64,000 bases of DNA, taken from contig NZ_CP136419.1 in NCBI RefSeq assembly GCF_039233145.1, positions 2,082,001 through 2,146,000 of the forward strand. The letters are read 5' to 3'. A program made the translations under genes and the position numbers. Within the stretch, counting starts at the first letter, position 1. Every line of letters begins with the position of its first letter. This document shows positions 1 to 8,825 of the stretch, in pieces. The DNA is from Moorella humiferrea (GTDB taxonomy: Bacteria; Bacillota; DSM-521; Neomoorellales; Neomoorellaceae). The notes under the pieces were generated by a model that did not search any database, was not told where the DNA came from, and saw only the letters and a list, made by a program, of their open reading frames with translations.

Positions 1-1268
1 ACGGCAAAGAGCATGGCTCCAGCAAATTCCGGGTAAAAGGGGCTTAAATCGAATCCGGCGGCAAAACCCTTTGCCATAAGTTTCTTCGCCACTTCTTGGG
101 GACTTTGCTTCGTCTTTATGGCAAATTCACAGAAGAAAGGCCCGTTGAAGATAGGCGTCACCCCGGGGAGGGAAGTCAGTTTAGCAAAGGCATAGTGGGC
201 CTTGAGAAGGCATTGGCGCGCTACTTCTTTAAGACCTTCCCTGCCTAAGGAGGCGAGATACACGGTTGCCGCCAGGGCGCACAGGGCTTCATTGGAGCAA
301 ATATTGGAGGTGGCCTTTTCCCTCCGGATATGCTGCTCCCGGGCCTGGAGGGTCAGGACAAAGGCCCGCCTGCCTTCCACATCGGTGGTCTGGCCGACGA
401 TGCGGCCCGGCAGGCGCCGTACCAGTTTCTCCCGGGCGGCGATAAAGCCGAGGTACGGGCCACCGAAGTTCAGGGGGTTACCCAGACCCTGGCCTTCGCC
501 CACGGCCAGGTCGGCACCGTATTCCCCCGGTGCCGCCAGCAACCCCAGGGAAATGGGCTCGACGACGGCGATGCTTAAAGCTCCGCCTTTGTGGGCCAGT
601 TCCGTAGCCGCGGCCATGGGCTCAATCTGGCCGAAGAAATTGGGGTTCTGGAGAATGACCCCGGCCACTTCTTTCCCGGCCATCCTTTCCAGAGCGGCCA
701 AATCAGTACAGCCTTCGGCCAGGGGAATCTCCAAAAGCTCTACTCCCTGGCCCCGAGTGTAGGTGGCCAGGACGTCCCGGTACTGGGGATTGACGGCCCG
801 GGAAACCAAAATCTTCCCGCGCCGGGTGGCGTTGCAGGCCACCAGAGCCGCTTCGGCCGTGGCCGTAGCACCGTCATAATGGGAAGCCGTAGCCACTTCC
901 ATTCCCGTCAGAAGGCAGATTAAAGATTGAAATTCAAAAATGGCCTGTAAAGTCCCCTGGCTGATTTCGGGTTGGTAAGGCGTATAGGCGGTATAAAACT
1001 CTGGGCGGCTTATAAGATGTTTGACAACGCTGGGAATAAAATGCTCATAGGCCCCGGCTCCCAGGAAAGAAACCAGCCTTTTATTCTTTCCAGCCAGTTC
1101 TTCCATGTGGCGCAGGACCTCGCCTTCCGCCATGGGCCGGGGGAGGTTGAGTTCCCGGCCCAGACGGACGGCTGATGGTATGTCGTTAAAAAGCTCTTCC
1201 ATCCGGTCGGCGCCGCAGGCCGCCAGCATTTGCCGGCGTTCCGCTGCCGTGGTGGGAATGTATGTCAT
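1..1268 (-). CDS. gcvPA: Glycine dehydrogenase (decarboxylating) subunit 1, 3' end cut by the window
   Basis: This is the N-terminal half of the two-subunit P-protein of the glycine cleavage system, which decarboxylates glycine with PLP and passes the aminomethyl group to lipoyl-GcvH. I translated it by hand from the ATG at 1266-1268; the protein begins MTYIPTTAAERRQ and contains family blocks such as YTPYQPEISQGTLQ and NPNFFGQIEPM. About 422 codons are present against a usual length near 445, so only the C-terminus is missing. The start lies 3 bases after the gcvH stop, so translation is probably coupled. PLP is normally bound by the partner GcvPB, expected just outside the window. The operon sits behind a glycine riboswitch. 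Confidence 0.93.
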   Translation of the reverse strand, partial: MTYIPTTAAERRQMLAACGADRMEELFNDIPSAVRLGRELNLPRPMAEGEVLRHMEELAGKNKRLVSFLGAGAYEHFIPSVVKHLISRPEFYTAYTPYQPEISQGTLQAIFEFQSLICLLTGMEVATASHYDGATATAEAALVACNATRRGKILVSRAVNPQYRDVLATYTRGQGVELLEIPLAEGCTDLAALERMAGKEVAGVILQNPNFFGQIEPMAAATELAHKGGALSIAVVEPISLGLLAAPGEYGADLAVGEGQGLGNPLNFGGPYLGFIAAREKLVRRLPGRIVGQTTDVEGRRAFVLTLQAREQHIRREKATSNICSNEALCALAATVYLASLGREGLKEVARQCLLKAHYAFAKLTSLPGVTPIFNGPFFCEFAIKTKQSPQEVAKKLMAKGFAAGFDLSPFYPEFAGAMLFA

Positions 1269-1271
1269 CCC

Positions 1272-1664
1272 CTACTCCCCCTTTTCCTCCTTGACCAACT
1301 GCTGATATGCGCCGGAATCCATCAGGTTTTCTATTTCTGCCGGATCGCTCATTTCCACTTCGATCATCCAGCCCTTGCCGTACGGGTCGGCGTTGATGTC
1401 CTGGGGCGAATCCAGGAGGGCTTCATTGACGGCGACAACCTTGCCGCCCACCGGAGCATAGACGTCGGAAGCCGACTTGACGGACTCGACGACGCCGAAG
1501 CTGTCGCCGGCAGCCAGTTCGTCGCCCACCTGGGGCAGCTCGACAAAGACGATGTCCCCCAGGGATTCCTGGGCATAGTCGGTAATGCCGATGCGGGCGC
1601 GGTTGCCCTCTACTTCTACCCATTCATGATCTTTGCTGTAATACAAATTAGCGGGAAATTCCAT
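1272..1664 (-). CDS. gcvH: Glycine cleavage system H protein
   Basis: This is the lipoyl carrier that shuttles the aminomethyl intermediate between the P, T and L proteins. The lipoyl-lysine motif VESVKSASDVYAP is intact, with the lysine at residue 63 of this 130-residue form. An in-frame ATG two codons upstream (1668-1670) directly abuts the AAGGAGGA ribosome site. The ATG at 1662-1664 has 7 bases of spacing, so I prefer the start giving MEFPANLYYSKDHEW. Length is normal for the family (about 125-130). It lies between gcvT and gcvPA in a tight operon. Confidence 0.96.
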   Translation of the reverse strand: MEFPANLYYSKDHEWVEVEGNRARIGITDYAQESLGDIVFVELPQVGDELAAGDSFGVVESVKSASDVYAPVGGKVVAVNEALLDSPQDINADPYGKGWMIEVEMSDPAEIENLMDSGAYQQLVKEEKGE

Positions 1665-1679
1665 TCCCATTCCTCCTTC

Positions 1680-2780
1680 TTATTTTTTAGACCGGCGGTA
1701 AAAGGGGAGGTTCACCACCACGGCACGATTTAAGCGGCCGCGGATGCTTACCTCTACTTCGGCGCCGGTGCTGATAGTTCCTGCCGCTACCAGGGCCAGG
1801 GCAATGTTTTTTTCTAAACTTGGGGCATAAGAGCCGGAGGTAATGCGCCCGATTTCCCGTCCCCCGGCCGTGATGGGATAACCCTGCCGGGGAACGCCCC
1901 TGTCAACCATAATCAACCCCACCAGGCGGCGTTTGACGCCTTCTTCCTGCTGCGCCGCCAGGGCCGCCCGGCCGTTGAAATCGCCTTTATCCAGGCAGAC
2001 AAAGCGTTCCAGGCCTGCCTCCAGGGGACTGATGTCCGGCCCCAGCTCATGACCATAGAGGGGAAGGGCCGCTTCCAGGCGCAAGGTATCCCTCGCTCCC
2101 AAGCCCGCCGCCGCCAGGCCCTTTTCTTTTCCGGCGGCCAAAAGCCGGCGCCACACATGCGGAGCCGCTTCCGCTGCAAAATATAACTCAAAGCCGTCTT
2201 CCCCGGTATAGCCGGTGCGGGAAATCAGACAGTCGACCCCCAGAACCCGCCCCCTGGTCCAGCGGTAGTACCCCAGGGAAGCAAGTTCTCCTTCCGTCAA
2301 AGGCTGAAGGATTTCTAATGCCTTCGGTCCCTGGATGGCCAGCTGGGCAGTCGCCGCCGACACGTCCTCCACCTCTGCCGCCAGGCCAACGGCGTTTTCC
2401 CGAATCCAGGCCAGGTCTTTATCTTTATTGGCGGCGTTGACCACCAGCAGGTACTCTCCTCCGTCCCGGGGATAGACCAACAGGTCGTCGACGACGCCGC
2501 CGTCCGGGTAACACATGGGGCTGTAAATAACCCGGTCCCCCCGGGCCCGGCCGGCGTCGTTGGTGATTAATTTCTGCACCAGTTTAAAGGCATCATACCC
2601 TTTAACGACGATTTCCCCCATGTGGGAAACGTCGAAGAGCCCGGCTGAGCTGCGTACTCTGCGGTGCTCTTCGATGATGCCCGTATATTGGAGGGGCATC
2701 ATCCAGCCGCCGAATTCCACCATTTTGGCTCCGGCGGCCAGATGTTCTTCATACAGAGGGGGCTTTTTTAAGTCCGCCAT
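1680..2780 (-). CDS. gcvT: Aminomethyltransferase (glycine cleavage T protein)
   Basis: The T protein transfers the methylene group from aminomethyl-GcvH to tetrahydrofolate, releasing ammonia. The 366 residues match the usual length. Family blocks include FDVSHMGEI near residue 50 and RTGYTGEDGFELY near 190, and the C-terminal barrel domain is complete. A GAGGTGG ribosome site precedes the ATG. It is the first gene of gcvT-gcvH-gcvPA, directly downstream of the glycine riboswitch. In an acetogen this route could oxidise glycine made from purines or run in reverse; the sequence does not decide. Confidence 0.96.
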   Translation of the reverse strand: MADLKKPPLYEEHLAAGAKMVEFGGWMMPLQYTGIIEEHRRVRSSAGLFDVSHMGEIVVKGYDAFKLVQKLITNDAGRARGDRVIYSPMCYPDGGVVDDLLVYPRDGGEYLLVVNAANKDKDLAWIRENAVGLAAEVEDVSAATAQLAIQGPKALEILQPLTEGELASLGYYRWTRGRVLGVDCLISRTGYTGEDGFELYFAAEAAPHVWRRLLAAGKEKGLAAAGLGARDTLRLEAALPLYGHELGPDISPLEAGLERFVCLDKGDFNGRAALAAQQEEGVKRRLVGLIMVDRGVPRQGYPITAGGREIGRITSGSYAPSLEKNIALALVAAGTISTGAEVEVSIRGRLNRAVVVNLPFYRRSKK

Positions 2781-2810
2781 TTTTCCACCTCGCCCATGTT
2801 AGTATAACCA

Positions 2811-2847
2811 TAAATAAAAGCCATCGCCGCAACTACGCGGTGATGGC
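2811..2847 (-). terminator. Intrinsic terminator of the glycine riboswitch
   Basis: On the minus strand GCCATC-A-CCGC pairs with GCGG-C-GATGGC around a 6-base loop (arms 2837-2847 and 2820-2830), followed by TTTTATTTAT. The upstream arm overlaps the end of the second glycine aptamer. Glycine binding should therefore disrupt the terminator and allow gcvT transcription. Confidence 0.8.
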
Positions 2848-3055
2848 CTCTGTCCTGGTACCTGAGAGATTAGGCAAAAAAGCCTTCCCCTTTGGTGTCC
2901 CCGCCGCCCGTTTTCCCCTTCCGGCCGCCGGGGATCTCTCCAGAGTCGGGTCCGGGAGCGGTACTTTTGCCTGAGAGTTTCCCTCCCCCGTCACCCCGAC
3001 CGGGAAAGCTTGCTCCTTCGGCGCCCTGGTAAAAGGGTCTCTTCCACTCCCTTCA
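2838..3055 (-). promoter_or_regulatory. Tandem glycine riboswitch
   Basis: Reading the minus strand, two glycine aptamers follow each other. The first contains GAAGAGACCC, CGCCGAAGGAGCAA, AACTCTCAGGCA and GACTCTGGAGAGA. The second ends with AATCTCTCAGGTACCAGGACAG. These are the conserved gcvT-leader elements. The RNA lies immediately upstream of gcvT and ends in a terminator, the usual glycine-ON arrangement. Confidence 0.94.
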
Positions 3056-3087
3056 TCCACCCGCTATGCAGTTTTAATTTTATAATA

Positions 3088-3117
3088 ATTATATTCGCTT
3101 AATCCTCTTAAAATCCT
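3088..3117 (-). promoter_or_regulatory. Promoter of the gcv riboswitch transcript
   Basis: The minus strand reads AGGATTT, 14 bases, then GAATATAAT. TATAAT lies 17 bases after AGGATTT and would place the start near 3080, just before the riboswitch. The same AGGATTT-N14-GAA layout recurs in front of other transcripts here. No TTGACA-like -35 is present. Confidence 0.6.
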
Positions 3118-3121
3118 TCTT

Positions 3122-4033
3122 TTAGTCTTTTATCCGCTGTCTGTCCTTTTCACCACTGAAGAGGTGAGCCACCAGCCTTCGGGCGGTAGGACAGGCGGCT
3201 ATCCCTCCCGTCCCGGTTTCCCGCAGGGAAGCCGGCAGGGAACTGCCCACCTCAACCATGGCGGCGATGACTTCGTCAAAGGGGAGGTAGTACGGTACGC
3301 CGGCCAGAATGATGTCGGCGGCCGCCAGGGCATGGGCCGCCCCCGTAGCGTTGCGCAGCACGCAGGGCAGCTCCACCAGGCCTCCCACCGGATCGCAGAC
3401 CAGCCCCATCAATCCCTGCAGGGCCACTCCGGCAGCGCCGGCGGCCTGTTCCGGACTTCCACCGGCCATCTCCACGGCCGCAGCCGCCGCCATGGCCGCA
3501 GCTACGCCACACTCCGCCTGACATCCTAAAGCCGCCCCGGAAAGGGAAGCCTGTTTGGCCGCCACCATGCCCACGGCGGCGGCGGTAAATAAACCGTCTA
3601 TCAACTGCTCTTCCATGAAACCCTTTTCCGCTTCCAAAGAAAGGAGTACCCCCGGTATAATACCGCAGGAGCCGGCCGTGGGAGCCGCTACAATCCGGCC
3701 CATGGCGGCGTTAACTTCGGCCACGGCGGTAGCTATGGCAATGGCACGTCCCGTAACGGTGCCGGAAAGCCCCCTCCCCGACCGCCGCCACTCTTCCAAG
3801 AGTTTACCGCCGCCGCCCACAAGACCGCTTTGAGAACGAACATCCTCAGTTAAACCCTTTTGGGCGGCGGACCGCATTATCTTTAGCCTGCCAGCCATCT
3901 TTGCGCGGACCTCATCCCGGGTTTTCCCTTCGGCTTCCATCTGGTAACGGATGACCGTCTCCGCCAGGGAAAGCCCTTCATTCCCCGCCAGCGCCAGGAG
4001 TTCGGCCATGTTCCTAAAACTATACCGGGTCAA
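3122..4033 (-). CDS. sdaAA: L-serine dehydratase, iron-sulfur-dependent, alpha subunit
   Basis: This is the catalytic subunit of the oxygen-sensitive [4Fe-4S] serine dehydratase that converts L-serine to pyruvate and ammonia. The 303-residue protein carries the family blocks TAGSCGIIPG (about 120-129), LGCQAECGVAAA and VCDPVGGLVELPC, which hold the cluster cysteines. It overlaps the end of sdaAB by 14 bases, so the pair is translationally coupled. Next to glycine cleavage genes it suggests glycine to serine to pyruvate conversion. That link needs serine hydroxymethyltransferase, which is not in the window. Confidence 0.95.
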   Translation of the reverse strand: MTRYSFRNMAELLALAGNEGLSLAETVIRYQMEAEGKTRDEVRAKMAGRLKIMRSAAQKGLTEDVRSQSGLVGGGGKLLEEWRRSGRGLSGTVTGRAIAIATAVAEVNAAMGRIVAAPTAGSCGIIPGVLLSLEAEKGFMEEQLIDGLFTAAAVGMVAAKQASLSGAALGCQAECGVAAAMAAAAAVEMAGGSPEQAAGAAGVALQGLMGLVCDPVGGLVELPCVLRNATGAAHALAAADIILAGVPYYLPFDEVIAAMVEVGSSLPASLRETGTGGIAACPTARRLVAHLFSGEKDRQRIKD

Positions 4034-4685
4034 TGGCTATCACCCGCTCCATCATTGGTAAAGAACGCATGGCCGTCAGCAAACCCGGCGGCACCGGTTG
4101 ATCCGTTTCCATAACCATTAAGGCCTGGCGGCCGGCGGCTTCCCGGGAAACCCGCATACTGGCGATGTTTATTCCACCCCCGGCCAGGAGGGCGGCGACC
4201 GCAGCGATGACCCCCGGCCTGTCGGGATAGGTAGCCACCAGAGTCGGCAACTCGCAGCCCATGTCTACACTAAAAGCGTCGATCTTTTTAATCACCACCT
4301 GACCTCCTCCCAGGGAGGAAGCCACCACGCTGACGGTCTGCGACCGACCCTCTAAATTCAACTGCACCGAATTGGGATGGACGTCGCCGAGATCCTTTTC
4401 GCCGAAAGATACTTCAAGGCCCTCTGCCGGCGCCAGGTCCAGGGCTTCCCGCACCCGCTCGTCATCGACATCAAAACCAAGGAGGCCGGCTACCAAAGCA
4501 CGGTCGGTACCATGCCCCCAGTAGGTCCGGGCAAAGGAGCCGTGGAGGAAAATTTCCGCCCGTACGGGAGGTTCGCCAAGGATGGCCCGGCCTAGGCGAC
4601 CTATGCGCACGGCTCCGGCCGTATGGGAACTGGAAGGCCCGATCATCACCGGGCCGATAACGTCGAAGGCATCCACCGCCGCCAC
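4020..4685 (-). CDS. sdaAB: L-serine dehydratase beta subunit with ACT domain
   Basis: This small subunit partners SdaAA. The N-terminal half has the serine-dehydratase block IGPSSSHTAGAVRIGR, and the C-terminal ~75 residues form an ACT domain (PTLVATYPDRPGVIAAVA) typical of amino-acid sensing. The annotated start is GTG. A second in-frame GTG three codons later (4674-4676) is better spaced from AAGGGG and would give MDAFDVIGP. It lies 95 bases downstream of the ygfK stop, with a possible TATAAT at about 4693-4698 on the minus strand but no convincing -35. Confidence 0.94.
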   Translation of the reverse strand: MAAVDAFDVIGPVMIGPSSSHTAGAVRIGRLGRAILGEPPVRAEIFLHGSFARTYWGHGTDRALVAGLLGFDVDDERVREALDLAPAEGLEVSFGEKDLGDVHPNSVQLNLEGRSQTVSVVASSLGGGQVVIKKIDAFSVDMGCELPTLVATYPDRPGVIAAVAALLAGGGINIASMRVSREAAGRQALMVMETDQPVPPGLLTAMRSLPMMERVIAIDPV

Positions 4686-4780
4686 CCCTTAAGTATTATA
4701 CCGCCGCCGGTTCCACCTTACCCGGCAACAATCCTGGTACCGAAGGTGCCGGCTACCGCTGCGGCTGCCATAAATTTATC

Positions 4781-7700
4781 TTAAAAAATATAGTTATACT
4801 TCTCGTAAACGGTCCTAATGATGGGTAATATTTCTTCGTAATCTTTATCACCTGAAGAAGAGGAATCATCAAGGGCAACTTCAAATACCCTGCCCTCCAA
4901 CCTTACTTTGAATATGGGACGCTCTCCTCCGGACACCAGCAGGAAGCCGCTGTTGTCGCTGGCGTTAAAGTCGTCTTCCCTCCAGAATAGGGTCAGCTTA
5001 TCCTTGTAGGGAGCGCCGTCGTAAGGACAAAAGGTCGCACAGTTGCCGCATTCGTTGCACATGCCGTCCACGTGGACTATCTGCTCGCCATGCTTAAAGC
5101 CGCCGTCTACTTTAACGGCAATGTTGGCGCGGTTGGGGCAAACCTCCGTACAAATGTTACAGATGGTACCGCATTCCAGGCACCTTTCGTGTTCCTTTGC
5201 CGCATCACTTGCGGCGTTCTGCAGCACGCCTTTCTTTAACGTAATCCGGCCCCACGCCTTATCCGGCGCCTCGGGATATTCAGGGCGTTCCGGCAAACTC
5301 AGGCCTTCCCTCGTCAGGATGGCCCGAGCCGCCTTGACGGCGTCGGCTATGGCTTCCACAATCGTCGCCGGGCCCCTCAGGGCGTCGCCGCCGATAAATA
5401 CATTTTCTACATTAGTTTCGTTGGTGGCGGGATCCACCACTACTCTACCGCGGTTGTCAACCCTTATGCCGTTTCTCTGGAGGATGTCGTAATCAACCGC
5501 CTGGCCGACGGCCGCAATGACGATATCGGCTTCGATTTCCTCAAATTCTCCTTCCCGAGGAACCACGCTCCTCCTGCCGGAGGGTTCGGGTGCACTTAGT
5601 TCCATCTTCTGACAACGCAGCACGCCCCCGGTCCAGGAAACGGGTACAAGAAGCTCCTTTAAAAGCGCGCCCTCAGCCAGGGCAGCCTGCAGTTCTTCTT
5701 TATTTGCCGGCATATATTCTTTAGTCCGCCGGTAAACGATAGATACCTGTTCCACCCCATCTACCCTTATGGCCGCCCGGGCGGCATCCATGGCCACATC
5801 CCCGCCGCCGATTACGACCACTTTGCGGCCGAGGTTCATCTTATTTCCGCCTGCTTTAAACCTGGTGAGAAAATCAACGGCGCTAATAACCCTTTCCCCG
5901 CCGGTACTGAGCTTAAGGGGTTGACTGCTGCCCGCACCAATTGCCAGGAAGATGTATTTATAGCCTTCCTTTTTAAGGGCCTCAACGGAAAATTCCGGGT
6001 CTATTCCTAAGCGCAACTCGACGCCCGTTCCTCTGACCAGCTCCACGTCCCTGGCGATTGCTTCGCCGTCAATGCGAAAGGGCGGAATTACGTATTGGAC
6101 GGTGCCGCCGGGTTTTTCCATCCTGTCAAAAATGGTAACCTTCATTCCGACCCTTGCCAGGAAGTACCCTGCAGCCAGGCCGGCGGGACCCGCTCCGATG
6201 ACGGCCACCCTGGCGGAGGTAGCTCCAGAGCTTTGCCCCTGCCTTTGCCGATACTTAAGATAGCCGCCTTCGGCCGCCGCCTTCTTTACGGCGCGGATGC
6301 ATACGGGTTCATCATAATCCAGGCGGGTACATTTGGCGGCGCAGAACTGAGGGCAAATGGAACCGGTGATAAAGGGTAGGGGGTTTTTGGCCGTTATAAG
6401 TTCATAGGCTTCGCAGTATCTCCCCTCCCCCACCAGCCTGATATATTCCGGTACATCCTGGCCGATGGGACAGCCCACTGTACACGGGGCGATAAAGCAA
6501 TCGGTCAAAGGCAGTTTTTTGTTCAGCTTCCGCCTGTTGACACCGCGTTTTTCCTTGAGATAGTCGCTCTTTTTCGCGGCACCCGCGGCAAGAGCGTCCA
6601 GGAAATCCACGTCTATTTTTTCGTCCATGGCCCCCGTAAGCCTGGGCTCCAGTTCCCTGGCCAGTTGCAGCAGCCGGGTGTAGCCACCGGGTTTTAAGAG
6701 GGTTGTGGCCACGGTGATGGGCCATATCCCTGCGGCAAAGATATCCGGGACGTTAAAGGCGTCGCCGCCGCCGGCAAAGGAGATTTTCAGCTCACCGGCA
6801 AATGCGGCAGCCAGCCTGGCGGCCAGGTTTATCGTCAGGGGATATAACGCCCTTCCTGAGAGATACATTTCTTCTCCCGGCAGTTGCCCCCTGGTGTTCT
6901 TTACCGGCAGGGTATTGGAGAGCTTGACGCCGAAGCTCCTTCCCTGTTCCCGGGCGAATTCTTTTAATCCCTTTAATAAGGCCAGGCCATCTTCATACTG
7001 CAGGTCGTGGCTAAAAGATTCCTCCTTCAGGCTAATGTAATTGTACCCCATGGCGGCCAGGGTTTCTTTGACAAAGTCGTAGCCTAGGAGGGTGGGATTG
7101 AGCTTGACAAAGGTATTTAGCTTCTTCTCCGCCACGAGATAACGGCAGATCGTTTCTATCTCGGCCGGAGGACAGCCGTGAAGGGTGGAAAGGGTTACCG
7201 AACGGCAAATATGGGGTGAGATGCCGTCGATAAAATCTTCGTCAACCCTGGTAAACTTTCGGCATTCTTCTTTTAAAACCTGCCTACATTCCTGGAATAC
7301 GGCCGTTGAGGCAGCATCCTTGAGACCCTCGATGAATTGATCGACCTTGGGGGATTTTATACCCTGCAGGTCATAACCTACGCTCATGTTGAAGATAAAA
7401 CCGCGCCGGTCCTCATTCCAGAGCTCTTTCTGCAGGACATGCAGCAAAAACCACGCCTTTACATACTCGGCAAAGGCCTCTTCTACGGTGAGCTCCGTGG
7501 ACCATTCTACGTTGTAGCACTCGTCTTCGGCATCGATGCACGGTTTGGCAATGTCCAGTTGATCCAGTACCTGGACGGTCTTTAGTTCGAAAAACCGGCC
7601 GCCGCAAAGATAAGCGGCCACAATATTCTGGGCCAGTTGCGTGTGGGGACCGGCTGCCGGCCCGATGGGCGTTTCTAAGTCCTCGCCGAAGAGCTGCAGG

Positions 7701-7828
7701 CGAGGACCGTTCTCTTTCTTAAAGAACTTTTCCTGGGGAATACCGAAAATGGTGCCGTATTTTTCTTTCTCCTCAAGGACCCAGGTTAAAAGTTTTCTAA
7801 ACGGCAGCGGTCGCATTACATCGCCCAT
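4781..7828 (-). CDS. ygfK: YgfK-type multidomain iron-sulfur flavoprotein (putative selenate reductase subunit)
   Basis: A 1015-residue cytosolic redox protein. Residues 1 to about 420 resemble a dihydroorotate/dihydropyrimidine dehydrogenase-like barrel. From about 443, CTVGCPIG and SICPQFCAAKC form the iron-sulfur domain found before GltD-type reductases. VAVIGAGPAG near 543 binds FAD and VVIGGGDVAMD near 671 binds NAD(P)H. Two cysteine groups, CLECGTICNICTEVCP and CNECGNCATFCP (about 883-935), make a C-terminal ferredoxin module. The start MGDVMRPLPF follows GGGAGGG and resembles the E. coli YgfK start. The family belongs to purine/urate degradation clusters and may feed electrons to a Mo hydroxylase. 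The selenate reductase name is historical. Confidence 0.9.
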   Translation of the reverse strand: MGDVMRPLPFRKLLTWVLEEKEKYGTIFGIPQEKFFKKENGPRLQLFGEDLETPIGPAAGPHTQLAQNIVAAYLCGGRFFELKTVQVLDQLDIAKPCIDAEDECYNVEWSTELTVEEAFAEYVKAWFLLHVLQKELWNEDRRGFIFNMSVGYDLQGIKSPKVDQFIEGLKDAASTAVFQECRQVLKEECRKFTRVDEDFIDGISPHICRSVTLSTLHGCPPAEIETICRYLVAEKKLNTFVKLNPTLLGYDFVKETLAAMGYNYISLKEESFSHDLQYEDGLALLKGLKEFAREQGRSFGVKLSNTLPVKNTRGQLPGEEMYLSGRALYPLTINLAARLAAAFAGELKISFAGGGDAFNVPDIFAAGIWPITVATTLLKPGGYTRLLQLARELEPRLTGAMDEKIDVDFLDALAAGAAKKSDYLKEKRGVNRRKLNKKLPLTDCFIAPCTVGCPIGQDVPEYIRLVGEGRYCEAYELITAKNPLPFITGSICPQFCAAKCTRLDYDEPVCIRAVKKAAAEGGYLKYRQRQGQSSGATSARVAVIGAGPAGLAAGYFLARVGMKVTIFDRMEKPGGTVQYVIPPFRIDGEAIARDVELVRGTGVELRLGIDPEFSVEALKKEGYKYIFLAIGAGSSQPLKLSTGGERVISAVDFLTRFKAGGNKMNLGRKVVVIGGGDVAMDAARAAIRVDGVEQVSIVYRRTKEYMPANKEELQAALAEGALLKELLVPVSWTGGVLRCQKMELSAPEPSGRRSVVPREGEFEEIEADIVIAAVGQAVDYDILQRNGIRVDNRGRVVVDPATNETNVENVFIGGDALRGPATIVEAIADAVKAARAILTREGLSLPERPEYPEAPDKAWGRITLKKGVLQNAASDAAKEHERCLECGTICNICTEVCPNRANIAVKVDGGFKHGEQIVHVDGMCNECGNCATFCPYDGAPYKDKLTLFWREDDFNASDNSGFLLVSGGERPIFKVRLEGRVFEVALDDSSSSGDKDYEEILPIIRTVYEKYNYIF

Positions 7829-7886
7829 GTTATCCCTCCCTGCAAATTACCATAATGATGCCGACGAAACCGCGTCTCCCACCTCC

Positions 7887-8822
7887 TTACCTTTCTTCCC
7901 GATCATAGGGTACGGACAGGGCTCCAGGGGCCCCAATATGCTTGACCACCGTCTGACGGGTGGCGACAATCAAGACCACCAGGGTCAATATATAGGGCAA
8001 CATCTTTAAGAAAAAGGAAGGTATGGCGATTTTAGTAGCCGCCTGCAGTGTATAGGAAAGGGCATCCACGCCGCCGAAAAGGTACGAGCCGAGAAGGGCT
8101 TTAACCGGATCCCAAACGGCAAAGATCACCAGGGCCACGGCTATCCACCCCCGTCCGGCCGTCATGTTTTCCAGCCAGCTGGGAGCATAGGCCAGGGAAA
8201 GGAAGGCTCCCCCGGCACCGGCCAGCATGCCGCCGATAATGACATAAAGGTAGCGCAGGGCAAAAACGTTGACTCCCAGGGCATCGGCGGCCGCCGGATT
8301 CTCTCCCGTGGCCCGTAAATTAAGGCCCGGCCGGGTGTGATATAGAAAGTACCAGAGCAGGGGAACCAGGAAATAAGTGAGGTAGACAAGGGGATCATGG
8401 TTAAAAAGCACCGGACCGATCACGGGAATACCGGATAGGACGGGTACGGCCACCGGCTTAAAGCTCAAAGGCAGAGGGATACCGATGTAAGGTTTGCCCA
8501 AAAAACCGCTCAAACCAGTGCCGAATATGGTCAGAGCCAGACCCGTGACCACCTGGTTGGCCCGTAAGGTGATGGTCAAAAAGGCGAAAAGGGCCGCCAT
8601 AACACCTGCCGCTAGCAAGGCCGTCAAAAAGCCCAGCCATGGACTGCCCGTGCGGGCCGCAACCATGAAGCCGGTCACGGCCCCGACCAGCATCATGCCT
8701 TCCACTCCCAGGTTTAAAACTCCGGCCCGTTCGGCCAGAATTTCTCCCAGGGCCGCATAAAGGATGGGTGTTCCGGCGGTAATGGCCGCCGCCAGGGTAG
8801 CTATCCAAATGGAGTTTTCCAT
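7887..8822 (-). CDS. nupQ: Nucleoside ABC transporter permease, NupQ/YufQ type
   Basis: A 311-residue inner-membrane permease of the BMP-type (Med/Bmp) nucleoside importer. It has about eight to nine hydrophobic segments and the family signature ERAGVLNLGVEGMMLVGA near residues 30-50. It starts 3 bases after the end of nupP and is the last transporter gene before ygfK. In B. subtilis the equivalent nupNOPQ system imports guanosine and other nucleosides. The substrate is inferred here from family and neighbours. Confidence 0.9.
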   Translation of the reverse strand: MENSIWIATLAAAITAGTPILYAALGEILAERAGVLNLGVEGMMLVGAVTGFMVAARTGSPWLGFLTALLAAGVMAALFAFLTITLRANQVVTGLALTIFGTGLSGFLGKPYIGIPLPLSFKPVAVPVLSGIPVIGPVLFNHDPLVYLTYFLVPLLWYFLYHTRPGLNLRATGENPAAADALGVNVFALRYLYVIIGGMLAGAGGAFLSLAYAPSWLENMTAGRGWIAVALVIFAVWDPVKALLGSYLFGGVDALSYTLQAATKIAIPSFFLKMLPYILTLVVLIVATRQTVVKHIGAPGALSVPYDREER

Positions 8823-8825
8823 AAA

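Noticed and set aside
4781-7828. Glutamate synthase small subunit or NADPH-dependent ferredoxin oxidoreductase
   Set aside because: The GltD-like middle is only one part. The N-terminal barrel and C-terminal double-cluster ferredoxin module, plus the MGDVMRPLPF start, fit YgfK.
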